Part shown: piece by piece, positions 1 to 6,345 of the stretch | How positions within the stretch are numbered: position 1 is the stretch's first letter | Layout: the number at the start of each line of letters is the position of its first letter | DNA from: Thermoanaerobaculales bacterium | GTDB lineage: Bacteria > Acidobacteriota > Thermoanaerobaculia > Thermoanaerobaculales > Sulfomarinibacteraceae | Reading direction: 5' to 3' | DNA length: 11,818 nucleotides | Assembly: GCA_029932545.1 (NCBI GenBank) | Contig: JAOZPW010000109.1 | Location: forward strand, 1-11,818 | Position numbers and translations under genes: made by a program | Notes under the pieces: model-generated | Told to the model about the DNA's origin: nothing | Database searches by the model: none | Seen by the model: the letters and a program-made list of their open reading frames with translations, nothing else

Positions 1-1
1 A

Positions 2-1150
2 GAGCTGGTCAACGGGCGTCCGAAGTACGACTATTTCCTCTACGTCAAGGCCAAGCTCAACGGTGTGTATGACATGTCGGGCGGCCTCCAGGATCAGGAG
101 ACTTTTAACGTCGGCAAGATCGACGTTTGGGGTACGGACGACTCCGAGCGTTTCTGGATGGATATGCACCAGTCCCAGATTCGACTGCGTGGACAAAACG
201 AGACTGCCGGTGGCCCGGTCATCGGTTATCTCGAGGGCGACTTCTGGGGCGGCGGCAAGGGCTTTCGGTTGCGCCACCTCTGGATCGAGTACAAGTTCAT
301 CCACTTCGGCCAGGACTGGAGCTTCTTCGGTGACAAGGAGATCTGGCCCAACGTCTTCGAGTGGGACGGACCCCCGTCCGGTGTGTGGCGACGCGAGCCC
401 GAACTCCGCTTGATCTTCAAAGGGAACTCCGGCTGGCAGTACGAGTTCGGTATCGGCAACCCCGGCGCCGAGTTGACCTTCAACACGGACATCGACCCTG
501 CCGTGGAGGCCGCAAACCAGTCCACACCGGATTTCATCGGTGCGATCAACAAGAAGACCAGCTACGGTCATTTCCGTATGACGGGAATCTACCGTGACCT
601 GAAGTACAAGACCTGGGGCGTCGAAGATTCGGTGGCGGGCTACGGCGCCACGGTTTCCGGTTACATCGGCACAGGTAAGGATGGGCAGAACCCCATCCAG
701 TTCCAGTTTGTCGGCGGCCAGGGCATTGCAACCTACATGGTCTCTTTCAGTGGCCTCAACTACGATGCGTTGCCCAATGGCAACGGTGAAATGGAGGCGA
801 TCCCAACCTATGGCGGATGGGCATCCTACGAGCACTGGTTCTCGGACAAGTGGCACGGAAACCTCGTTGTCGGCTTTGCCAATTTTGCCTCGCACGAGAT
901 TCCCGCCTATGAGATTCCGAGCCCAGGCTACCAGGCGGAGGACAGCGAGATCACGCTGGACCACAGCTATGCCCTGGTCAACTTCATGTACGACTGGCTG
1001 CCCAACTTGAGCTTAGGCATGGAGTATAACTGGGGCAACAAAGACACCCTTCACGCAGGGAATATCACAACCGAGGATGGTACAGTCACCCGGCTTCAAA
1101 AAGACCGGGACGCCACGAGAATCAGCTTCGGGCTGTTCTTTAATTTCTAA
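2..1150 (+). CDS. DcaP-like outer-membrane porin, 5' end missing
   Basis: The reading frame is open from the window edge, so the start codon, signal peptide and any N-terminal coiled coil lie outside; 382 residues are visible. The chain alternates short aromatic-rich strands with polar loops, as beta-barrels do, and ends in Phe-Asn-Phe, the C-terminal aromatic expected of outer-membrane barrels. Near the visible N-terminus are QSQIRLRG (about residue 58), GYLEGDFWGGG (about 75) and FGQDWSFFGD (about 102). These resemble the conserved front of DcaP-like porins, where an SRxG-type strand, a GxxEGDF strand and a GQxWSxF strand follow one another. DcaP porins pass negatively charged small molecules such as dicarboxylates; the substrate here is unknown. 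A GltS-type symporter gene follows, separated by a terminator. The barrel assignment is firm, the DcaP family likely, the substrate inferred. An internal GTG at 65 opens the same frame but is not the true start, because coding continues upstream of it. Confidence 0.8.
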   Translation, partial: ELVNGRPKYDYFLYVKAKLNGVYDMSGGLQDQETFNVGKIDVWGTDDSERFWMDMHQSQIRLRGQNETAGGPVIGYLEGDFWGGGKGFRLRHLWIEYKFIHFGQDWSFFGDKEIWPNVFEWDGPPSGVWRREPELRLIFKGNSGWQYEFGIGNPGAELTFNTDIDPAVEAANQSTPDFIGAINKKTSYGHFRMTGIYRDLKYKTWGVEDSVAGYGATVSGYIGTGKDGQNPIQFQFVGGQGIATYMVSFSGLNYDALPNGNGEMEAIPTYGGWASYEHWFSDKWHGNLVVGFANFASHEIPAYEIPSPGYQAEDSEITLDHSYALVNFMYDWLPNLSLGMEYNWGNKDTLHAGNITTEDGTVTRLQKDRDATRISFGLFFNF

Positions 1151-1160
1151 GAACTTCTAC

Positions 1161-1191
1161 CGGCCCCCTCGTCTTTGAGGGGGCCGTTTTT
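1161..1191 (+). terminator. Intrinsic terminator after the porin gene
   Basis: A perfect 10-bp GC-rich stem (1161-1170 pairing with 1177-1186, loop GTCTTT) is followed by five T residues. It begins 10 bp after the porin stop codon. It lies only 25 bp before the symporter start, so the symporter is either read through or has a promoter overlapping this element. Confidence 0.93.
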
Positions 1192-1216
1192 ACGATAGAA
1201 AGAGAGCCTGAAATTG

Positions 1217-2410
1217 ATGGAATTGGATCCTCGGCGCACGATCATTGTCGGCATTCTGGTCCTATTCCTGGGCAAGTACCTCAACGGCAAGATCAGTCTC
1301 TTTAGTCGATACAATATTCCCGAACCCGTCACCGGGGGAATCATTGCCTCTCTTTTCTTCGGGGTTCTCCACTGGCTTTTTCACATCGATTTTCAGTTCT
1401 CCAACGACTCCCGTGATCTGCTCTTGGTGGTGTTCTTCACCGCAATTGGGCTCTCGACGGAATTCAAGAGCATCATCAAGGGAGGCAAGATCCTCGTTTA
1501 TCTATCGGCGCTCGCGATTGGTTTTCTCTTCGTGCAGAACTTCGCAGGGATCCTGGTGGCCTCCCTGGCCGGTATCGACCTGGATGCCGGAGTATTGGTT
1601 GGCGCCGCATCCCTCCAGGGCGGCCACGGAAATGTTGTCGCCTGGGCGCCGATATTGGCGGGCAAGTACGGCGTGCCGAATGCGATGGAGATCGGCATGA
1701 CCAGCGCCACCTTCGGCCTGATCTTCGGCGGGATTCTTGGCGGACCGTTAGCCGGCCATCTGATCAAGAAACATGGGCTTGAAAAGGATCACGACTCCGA
1801 AGTCACGATCGGCGCGAAGCATGGAGAAAAACTGACGATTGATCGCAACTCCATGCTGAAGGTGCTTCTCATGCTCTCGCTGTCGATCGGTCTGGGGCTG
1901 TACCTCAACGAACTTGCTGCTTATCTCGGTTTCACCCTGCCCTTGTTCGTGACCTGTATGTTCAGCGGCGTTGTTCTGGCCAACACCGTCCCCCTGATGA
2001 TCCCGGGCATGACATGCCCGTCCGGATCGCCGTCCCTTGCGGTCACATCCGAGTTGAGCCTCGGCCTGTTTCTGGCCATGGCGATGATGGGGCTCCGGTT
2101 CTGGGAGGTTGGCGATCAAGCACTGTTCATCTTCACCAGTTTGTTGGTACAGGTCCTGATGGTCACACTTTTTGCCGTCTTCATCGTATTCAGGGTACTG
2201 GGCAAGAACTATGACGCAGCCGTGATCACCGCGGGCTATCTGGGATCCTCCCTGGGGGCCACCCCAACCGCGATGGCCAACATGGCTGCCGTCACCCAAA
2301 AATACGGTGCCTCTCCGGTCGCATTCATGGTCATCCCCGTCGTTGCCGCCTTCATCATTCAGGTCAGTAATGCGGTCGTCATACAACTGGTTTTGAACAT
2401 GATCAACTGA
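1217..2410 (+). CDS. gltS: Sodium/glutamate symporter family (ESS/GltS) transporter
   Basis: Inner-membrane secondary transporter of 397 residues, close to the roughly 400 of E. coli GltS, which imports glutamate with Na+. It has two hydrophobic halves joined by a charged loop (about residues 184-212), the inverted-repeat layout of the family. Family marks are YNIPEPVTGG (about 32-41), SLQGGHGN in the first re-entrant loop (GGHG at 135-138), LGLFLAMAMMGLRFWE (about 282-297), LGKNYDAAV (about 328-336) and LGATPTAMANM (346-356) in the second re-entrant loop. Just before GATPTA this protein has GYLGSSLG where, from memory, E. coli GltS has GHCGFGLG, so the substrate may not be glutamate. The ATG at 1217 is preferred over the adjacent in-frame TTG at 1214; a purine-rich AGAGAG lies about 10 bases upstream. 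The porin upstream suggests a paired outer- and inner-membrane uptake route for a small anion, which is inference. Confidence 0.93.
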   Translation: MELDPRRTIIVGILVLFLGKYLNGKISLFSRYNIPEPVTGGIIASLFFGVLHWLFHIDFQFSNDSRDLLLVVFFTAIGLSTEFKSIIKGGKILVYLSALAIGFLFVQNFAGILVASLAGIDLDAGVLVGAASLQGGHGNVVAWAPILAGKYGVPNAMEIGMTSATFGLIFGGILGGPLAGHLIKKHGLEKDHDSEVTIGAKHGEKLTIDRNSMLKVLLMLSLSIGLGLYLNELAAYLGFTLPLFVTCMFSGVVLANTVPLMIPGMTCPSGSPSLAVTSELSLGLFLAMAMMGLRFWEVGDQALFIFTSLLVQVLMVTLFAVFIVFRVLGKNYDAAVITAGYLGSSLGATPTAMANMAAVTQKYGASPVAFMVIPVVAAFIIQVSNAVVIQLVLNMIN

Positions 2411-2445
2411 TTACGAAATAATCGAACTAACCGACCACGGTCGTT

Positions 2446-2468
2446 GATACGCGGGGATCTCCGGTATC
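2446..2468. repeat. Bulged inverted repeat between gltS and the secreted-protein gene
   Basis: GATAC (2446-2450) pairs with GTATC (2464-2468), and an inner CGGG/TCCG stem continues it with one bulged G. No T-run follows, so it is not a classic terminator. A separate perfect 12-bp dyad, CGACCACGGTCG, lies at 2432-2443. Either could be an operator, a processing site or part of the leader of the next gene. I see no good terminator for gltS and no strong promoter in 2411-2526. Confidence 0.35.
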
Positions 2469-2526
2469 TGCCGCCGAGCGAAAGCGAATCAATTATTCCT
2501 GTAACCTAAACTGAAAGGAAATACGA

Positions 2527-3267
2527 ATGAAACACAACAGAGACGAAAAAAGTAATCACCGTAACATTGGGGCAATGGGCCGTTTTCTGATGATGGTCAT
2601 GGCCGTCATGATCATCACCACGGTGGGGGCGCCGGTCGCCCAGGCTCAGCTCGAGGACTTGAAGAAGCCTGAGCCGACCGTTCCGCAGGCCTTTACGCTG
2701 CAAGGTGAATTCGTACGCATGGCCTACAACAACGAGGGCTTCGTCACCCTCGGTTACAGAATTGCCGATGGCTCCGTAGGTGACGAGTGGATGCTGCTCG
2801 AGATGGGTGTCACCCTCCAGAACAAAATCAGGGATCAGAAACTGACTCGGGAGGACCTCACCCTGGTAACGCCGGACGGGACTCATATCTCGTTGGCTTC
2901 CCAAAAGGAATTCAACAAGGCCAATCTCAGAGCCCTCGACAAGCGAGCGACCATGATGCGGGATTCGATCAACTATTTTCCGGCCGGAGTTACCCGCGTT
3001 AACACAATGAACTTCTTCGCTGACCCGTCTGGGAAATCCAGAACGCTGGCCTACGATCAGGTCAGCCTGCACTACCAGTTCGCCACTGTGGGCCGGATCT
3101 ATTTTCACGTACCCGGCGGCATCAAGGTCGGTCAGCACTGGCTCTACGTGCAGTTCAAAGACAGCGTAGTGCAGGTCCCCTTCAGGATCTTCACCAAGGA
3201 GGAAGGCAAAGAATTCCGCAAAATGTGGAAGACCCTCAAAAAGGAACACGAAGAGGGTGTGGAATAG
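2527..3267 (+). CDS. Secreted protein of unknown function, copy 1
   Basis: I do not recognise the family. The 246-residue product starts with a long polar n-region, then a hydrophobic stretch (about 18-34), and a likely signal peptidase site after APVAQA at residue 40, so the mature protein of about 206 residues should be periplasmic or secreted. It has no lipobox Cys, no cysteines at all and no further membrane segment. The middle is rich in alternating beta-type stretches (FVTLGYRIADG near 78, GRIYFHVPGGIKVG and HWLYVQF further on), suggesting a beta-sandwich; the last 25 residues are Lys/Glu-rich and probably helical. The start is set by AAAGGAA at 2514-2520, six bases before the ATG. It is followed by its own terminator, so it is probably expressed alone. 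A second copy sits at 5455-6195 and is identical at nucleotide level over 2641-3095. Function unknown; the fold statement is inference. Confidence 0.85.
   Translation: MKHNRDEKSNHRNIGAMGRFLMMVMAVMIITTVGAPVAQAQLEDLKKPEPTVPQAFTLQGEFVRMAYNNEGFVTLGYRIADGSVGDEWMLLEMGVTLQNKIRDQKLTREDLTLVTPDGTHISLASQKEFNKANLRALDKRATMMRDSINYFPAGVTRVNTMNFFADPSGKSRTLAYDQVSLHYQFATVGRIYFHVPGGIKVGQHWLYVQFKDSVVQVPFRIFTKEEGKEFRKMWKTLKKEHEEGVE
2641..3095 (+). repeat. 455-bp perfect repeat, copy 1 (partner 5569-6023)
   Basis: Aligned base by base with an offset of 2928, this block shows no difference from 5569-6023. It covers codons 39-190 of the secreted-protein gene. The 66 bases before it (2575-2640) differ at about 7 sites. 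The 112 bases after it (3096-3207) differ at 15 sites, nearly all at third codon positions. Homology of lower identity extends from the Shine-Dalgarno site (about 2511) through the 3' untranslated stretch to the terminator (3333), so a whole transcription unit was duplicated. Confidence 0.95.
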
Positions 3268-3302
3268 ACGCCTGTCGATTCCCCTATCAGACAGCTAATG
3301 GA

Positions 3303-3333
3303 AACCTCCCGGGAAAGCCCGGGAGGTTTTTTT
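3303..3333 (+). terminator. Intrinsic terminator of secreted-protein copy 1
   Basis: AACCTCCCGGG (3303-3313) pairs perfectly with 3318-3328 across a four-base loop (AAAG) and leads into a seven-base T-run ending at 3333. On the other strand only a three-base T-run follows, so it is mainly a plus-strand terminator. It separates this gene from the convergent Fic gene. A related terminator follows copy 2. Confidence 0.93.
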
Positions 3334-3403
3334 GTGTCGGAAGGCAGGGGCAGCGACGGCGTCAGGGACAGGTGAAGGGACTACGACGAGGGTGTACCCC
3401 TCA

Positions 3404-4936
3404 TCATGAACTGTCCGACGTGCTATTTCCGTAGGCGGACCGGATTGCCTGCTCCATGCGAGTGATTTCATCCTTCGTCAGGGAGTCAAAGTGGCTTGCT
3501 CGTTTTCGCGCTGAGAGTCGGCCGTTGTTGCGCAGGCAGAACCGGATGAAGAGATCGACCTTCCGGTCGGGCATGTCCACGATCTCCTGGAGAGACCTCT
3601 TGGTCTCGTCGTAGCTCGCCAGGAACGCCAGTTCTTCGAGGAGCTCGGCATCAATGGTCTGCTCGATGAACCGGAAGAGCGCCTCCGCCTGAGACGTCAT
3701 ATCGATGTAGCTATACCACCGGGCTGTATCGTTCTCAACGGTCATGCGGCCCTCTTCGTCGAGGGAATACTCCACCAGGGCCATGAGTGGTCGAGAAAAC
3801 GCCTCCAGGGAAGCGTCGTAGTCGGCGAGGTCCTTCAACATGGATGCCGATACGGGGAACATGATTTCCTTGGGGGTAAAACCCCTGCGGGCCAGAATAT
3901 TGTGGATCAGGAATCGGTGGATTCGACCATTGCCATCTTCAAACGGATGCAGAAAAACAAACCCATAAGCCACGGCAACGGCATGAACCACTGCGGACAC
4001 GCCCCCCTCCTCCATGCGCTTGTGGGAGGCGATCAAGCCTTCCATCAGGTCCTCAAGGTCTTCCGGCTTCGGACACGCAAAATGCACCTTTTCACTCCGC
4101 CAAGCGACAGCCTCGCCAACATAGTTCTGGCTCTTCCGGTAATCAGATTCGGAGAATCGTGGATCGACAATGCGATTCTGCAGGTCAATCAGCTTCGGTT
4201 TCTCGCAGAAGTCCTCGCGTTGGGCCAACTGAAGCAGCGCGACAAAGCGCTCGGTTCGGGTCGAACCAGGCTTAATGTGCTCGATCTCGAAGGAGGATTT
4301 CGTTTCCTTGGTGTAGAGATAGCTCAGCGCCCGCTTGAGCAACTCTGGCGGGTAAGAGGACACAGCCTGCCTGCACCGCTTGGGAACGTTGGCCCCTTCG
4401 AGAGTACGAAGGGTTTCGGTACGGCGGATCGTCGGACAGAATCGAGAATTGCCCAACAAGTTATCGTTGATTCGTTGACGTCGAACCCGGCGTGCCGGGA
4501 TGACGGTGTGATATTCATCCGGATCGAGCAGGTCGATGTAGTTCCCGTGCTTCACGTCATCTAACGGGAGCGTTTTGCCTGTCAGGAACTCGTACAGAAA
4601 CCACAGCCGCCTGGCGTACTTGCCTGTTGGTTTGGATTTGACAAAACTGAGGAGATCTTTCTCCGCAGTCTTTTGAAAGAGTGTGGCGAGTATCGCTAAA
4701 TTTGTACCGTCATACTTGAGCGCAAATTCAAGATGATCGCCCAGGCTGTCCCCCGGCCAGTACTTGGGCGGATAGACCTCCTCGACCACGCCGCCGGCAG
4801 AGCCGATTCGGCGGATTCCGCTGTTCGTCACCAAGGAACTGTGCCAGTTCGGGATGACGTCGAGACCGTACATCTCAACCAGCGCCGAATATCCTGCCGG
4901 CCTGAGCGTCGCCTGAACTTGACTGTTTTCGGTCAT
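3404..4936 (-). CDS. Fic domain protein (probable AMP transferase), class II type
   Basis: A 510-residue cytoplasmic Fic family protein. Fic enzymes usually transfer AMP from ATP to a hydroxyl group on a target protein. The active-site motif is complete: HPFEDGNGRIHR at residues 330-341, with catalytic H330, metal-binding E333 and the phosphate-binding GNGR loop. About 110 residues earlier is SSFEIEH (214-220), the place of the inhibitory helix motif (S/T)xxxE(G/N) in proteins that restrain themselves; S215 and E219 are present but His replaces Gly/Asn. The N-terminal 200 residues (RRLWFLYEFLTG near 109) and the C-terminal segment (DMPDRKVDLFIRFCLRNNGR near 454) look like conserved parts of a Fic subfamily of about 500 residues. 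The ATG at 4936 is chosen because GGGGGAAG ends two bases before it; a TTG at 4966 in the same frame lies almost at the predicted transcription start. No separate small antitoxin gene is seen. It is convergent with the upstream secreted-protein gene. Target unknown. Confidence 0.92.
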   Translation of the reverse strand: MTENSQVQATLRPAGYSALVEMYGLDVIPNWHSSLVTNSGIRRIGSAGGVVEEVYPPKYWPGDSLGDHLEFALKYDGTNLAILATLFQKTAEKDLLSFVKSKPTGKYARRLWFLYEFLTGKTLPLDDVKHGNYIDLLDPDEYHTVIPARRVRRQRINDNLLGNSRFCPTIRRTETLRTLEGANVPKRCRQAVSSYPPELLKRALSYLYTKETKSSFEIEHIKPGSTRTERFVALLQLAQREDFCEKPKLIDLQNRIVDPRFSESDYRKSQNYVGEAVAWRSEKVHFACPKPEDLEDLMEGLIASHKRMEEGGVSAVVHAVAVAYGFVFLHPFEDGNGRIHRFLIHNILARRGFTPKEIMFPVSASMLKDLADYDASLEAFSRPLMALVEYSLDEEGRMTVENDTARWYSYIDMTSQAEALFRFIEQTIDAELLEELAFLASYDETKRSLQEIVDMPDRKVDLFIRFCLRNNGRLSARKRASHFDSLTKDEITRMEQAIRSAYGNSTSDSS

Positions 4937-4951
4937 AGCTTCCCCCAGAAA

Positions 4952-4982
4952 ATAGTTACGATCCAAAATTTATAGTTACGAT
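4952..4982. repeat. Two 11-bp direct repeats over the Fic promoter, probable operator
   Basis: ATAGTTACGAT occurs at 4952-4962 and again, identically, at 4972-4982, exactly 20 bp apart, which is close to two helical turns and places both on one face of the DNA. The upstream copy overlaps the -10 hexamer and spacer; the other overlaps the expected transcription start. Binding there would block RNA polymerase, so the repeats are a good candidate for an operator. The binding protein is unknown and could be the Fic protein itself; this is inference. Confidence 0.65.
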
Positions 4983-4996
4983 AGCCATCGTGTCAA
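4969..4996 (-). promoter_or_regulatory. Sigma-70-type promoter of the Fic gene
   Basis: On the minus strand a perfect -35 hexamer TTGACA (4996-4991) is followed after 16 bases by TATAAA (4974-4969), five of six matches to the -10 consensus. Transcription should begin near 4962, giving a leader of about 25 bases before the ATG at 4936 with its GGGGGAAG ribosome-binding site at 4946-4939. Confidence 0.75.
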
Positions 4997-5454
4997 GTAA
5001 AAACATTACATTACTGGAGGCCAGATTGCCACCCGACCGGACAAGGGAAACAGTTACAGGTCCAGAAAAAGGGTTACAACAAGGCCTATTCCGCCCTAAC
5101 CCGCACGATTCTCATCAGCCTGCATTGCCAAATCCCTGCTACCATCAGAGTCTCATGGCACTTAGACTTTCTACTTCCTTCATTGGGAGGGAATCCAACA
5201 GAGCCGGAAGGGGACTTCATCAGGCTCTTGCTCGGCACGAACGGCTGAACAATGCCCCCGTTGTCCGGACTCATAAACGGAGACCCCTCGTGAAAAGAAC
5301 AGCAACACCGATTTTCGGTACAGCCAACCCCAGGAGAGAACGACCCATGACACGATCCATTCAAACCATGAGAATAATTCCAGGCGCCGTACGGTTTCAT
5401 TCGTTGTAACGTAATGTTATAGCCGACCATAAGCAACGCTGAAAGGAAAGTCAG
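4997..5454. other. Intergenic stretch without a convincing gene
   Basis: About 460 bp between the divergent Fic promoter and secreted-protein copy 2. A plus-strand reading frame of 139 codons (4990-5409) is open, but it has no ribosome-binding site and an Arg/Pro/His-rich composition unlike a folded protein, so I do not call it. Two short elements, AGTTACA at 5052-5058 and GGTTACA at 5072-5078, lie 20 bp apart and echo the GTTAC core and spacing of the Fic operator. The promoter of copy 2 must lie here; TTATAG at 5417-5422 is a possible -10 but has no good -35. The stretch does not match the 2411-2510 sequence upstream of copy 1. Confidence 0.5.
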
Positions 5455-6195
5455 ATGAAAAATCACACTTCAGAAAAATACGAGAACCGCGACCTCGGAA
5501 CAATGGGTCGTTTTCTGATGATGGCCTTGGCCGTCATGGTCATCACCACCCTGGGGGCGCCGGTCGCGCAGGCTCAGCTCGAGGACTTGAAGAAGCCTGA
5601 GCCGACCGTTCCGCAGGCCTTTACGCTGCAAGGTGAATTCGTACGCATGGCCTACAACAACGAGGGCTTCGTCACCCTCGGTTACAGAATTGCCGATGGC
5701 TCCGTAGGTGACGAGTGGATGCTGCTCGAGATGGGTGTCACCCTCCAGAACAAAATCAGGGATCAGAAACTGACTCGGGAGGACCTCACCCTGGTAACGC
5801 CGGACGGGACTCATATCTCGTTGGCTTCCCAAAAGGAATTCAACAAGGCCAATCTCAGAGCCCTCGACAAGCGAGCGACCATGATGCGGGATTCGATCAA
5901 CTATTTTCCGGCCGGAGTTACCCGCGTTAACACAATGAACTTCTTCGCTGACCCGTCTGGGAAATCCAGAACGCTGGCCTACGATCAGGTCAGCCTGCAC
6001 TACCAGTTCGCCACTGTGGGCCGAATCTATTTTCATGTCCCCGGCGGCATCAAGGTCGGTCAACACTGGCTCTACGTTCAGTTTGCCGACAGCGTCGTTC
6101 AGGTCCCATTCAGGATTTTCACCAAAGAGGAAGGGAAAGAATTCCGCAAAATGTGGAAGACCCTCAAAAAGGAACACGAAGCGGACATGAAATAG
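5455..6195 (+). CDS. Secreted protein of unknown function, copy 2
   Basis: Paralogue of the gene at 2527-3267, also 246 residues, with the same signal-peptide design ending APVAQA at residue 40. The mature proteins differ only by Lys to Ala in the QFKDS/QFADS strand and in the last four or so residues (EEGVE in copy 1, EADMK here). The n-regions of the signal peptides have drifted freely (MKHNRDEKSN against MKNHTSEKYE). AAAGGAA at 5442-5448 sets the start six bases before the ATG, as in copy 1. A terminator follows 33 bp after the stop. The family is unrecognised. Two nearly identical mature proteins with separate promoters and different signal-peptide starts suggest a dosage need or separate regulation, which is inference. 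Confidence 0.85.
   Translation: MKNHTSEKYENRDLGTMGRFLMMALAVMVITTLGAPVAQAQLEDLKKPEPTVPQAFTLQGEFVRMAYNNEGFVTLGYRIADGSVGDEWMLLEMGVTLQNKIRDQKLTREDLTLVTPDGTHISLASQKEFNKANLRALDKRATMMRDSINYFPAGVTRVNTMNFFADPSGKSRTLAYDQVSLHYQFATVGRIYFHVPGGIKVGQHWLYVQFADSVVQVPFRIFTKEEGKEFRKMWKTLKKEHEADMK
5569..6023 (+). repeat. 455-bp perfect repeat, copy 2 (partner 2641-3095)
   Basis: Identical base for base to 2641-3095. The boundaries are sharp: the base before the block differs (G at 5568 against C at 2640), and the first difference after it is A at 6024 against G at 3096. Differences then recur about every eight bases up to 6135. Confidence 0.95.
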
Positions 6196-6228
6196 CCGCT
6201 TGTCGACTGCTCTATCCGAGAGCTGCTT

Positions 6229-6255
6229 AAAACCTCCCTTAACGGGAGGTTTTTT
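6229..6255 (+). terminator. Terminator of secreted-protein copy 2, possibly bidirectional
   Basis: AAAACCTCCC (6229-6238) pairs with GGGAGGTTTT (6244-6253) across TTAAC and runs into six T residues. Read on the minus strand, the same stem is followed by four T residues, so it may also stop the convergent metal-transport operon, whose last stop codon is at 6346. Its stem core CCTCCC/GGGAGG and the sequence before it are related to the terminator region of copy 1. Confidence 0.9.
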
Positions 6256-6345
6256 GTATTGCACGACGATTGGGAAAGTCTGTTGGCCGGGGCTGCATTC
6301 ACGACCGATCGTACCGGTTGCTAACGCCGTCCCGTGCCGGCCGCA

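Noticed and set aside
2506..3249. Long minus-strand open frame (247 codons) opposite secreted-protein copy 1, also present opposite copy 2 (5470-6264)
   Set aside because: Its presence in both copies only reflects the duplicated sequence. The plus strand has signal peptide, ribosome-binding site, terminator and silent third-position differences; those differences fix the plus strand as the coding one.
3902..4564. Plus-strand open frame of 220 codons inside the Fic gene
   Set aside because: Shadow frame; the minus strand carries the complete Fic motif and subfamily segments.
4937..4966. TTG start at 4966 for the Fic protein, adding ten residues
   Set aside because: It lies at or before the predicted transcription start and within an operator repeat, while the ATG at 4936 has a strong Shine-Dalgarno site.
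4952..5078. CRISPR-like array from the recurring GTTAC repeats
   Set aside because: Repeats of 6-11 bp at 20-bp spacing are far too short for CRISPR, and no cas gene is present; an operator is the better reading.
4990..5409. Plus-strand open frame of 139 codons in the gap before copy 2
   Set aside because: No ribosome-binding site, Arg/Pro/His-rich composition, no hydrophobic core or known motif, and it starts inside the Fic promoter region.
2641..6023. Insertion sequence or composite transposon bounded by the two identical blocks
   Set aside because: The repeats are internal parts of a protein gene, with no transposase, terminal inverted repeats or target-site duplications; the module between them holds only a Fic gene.
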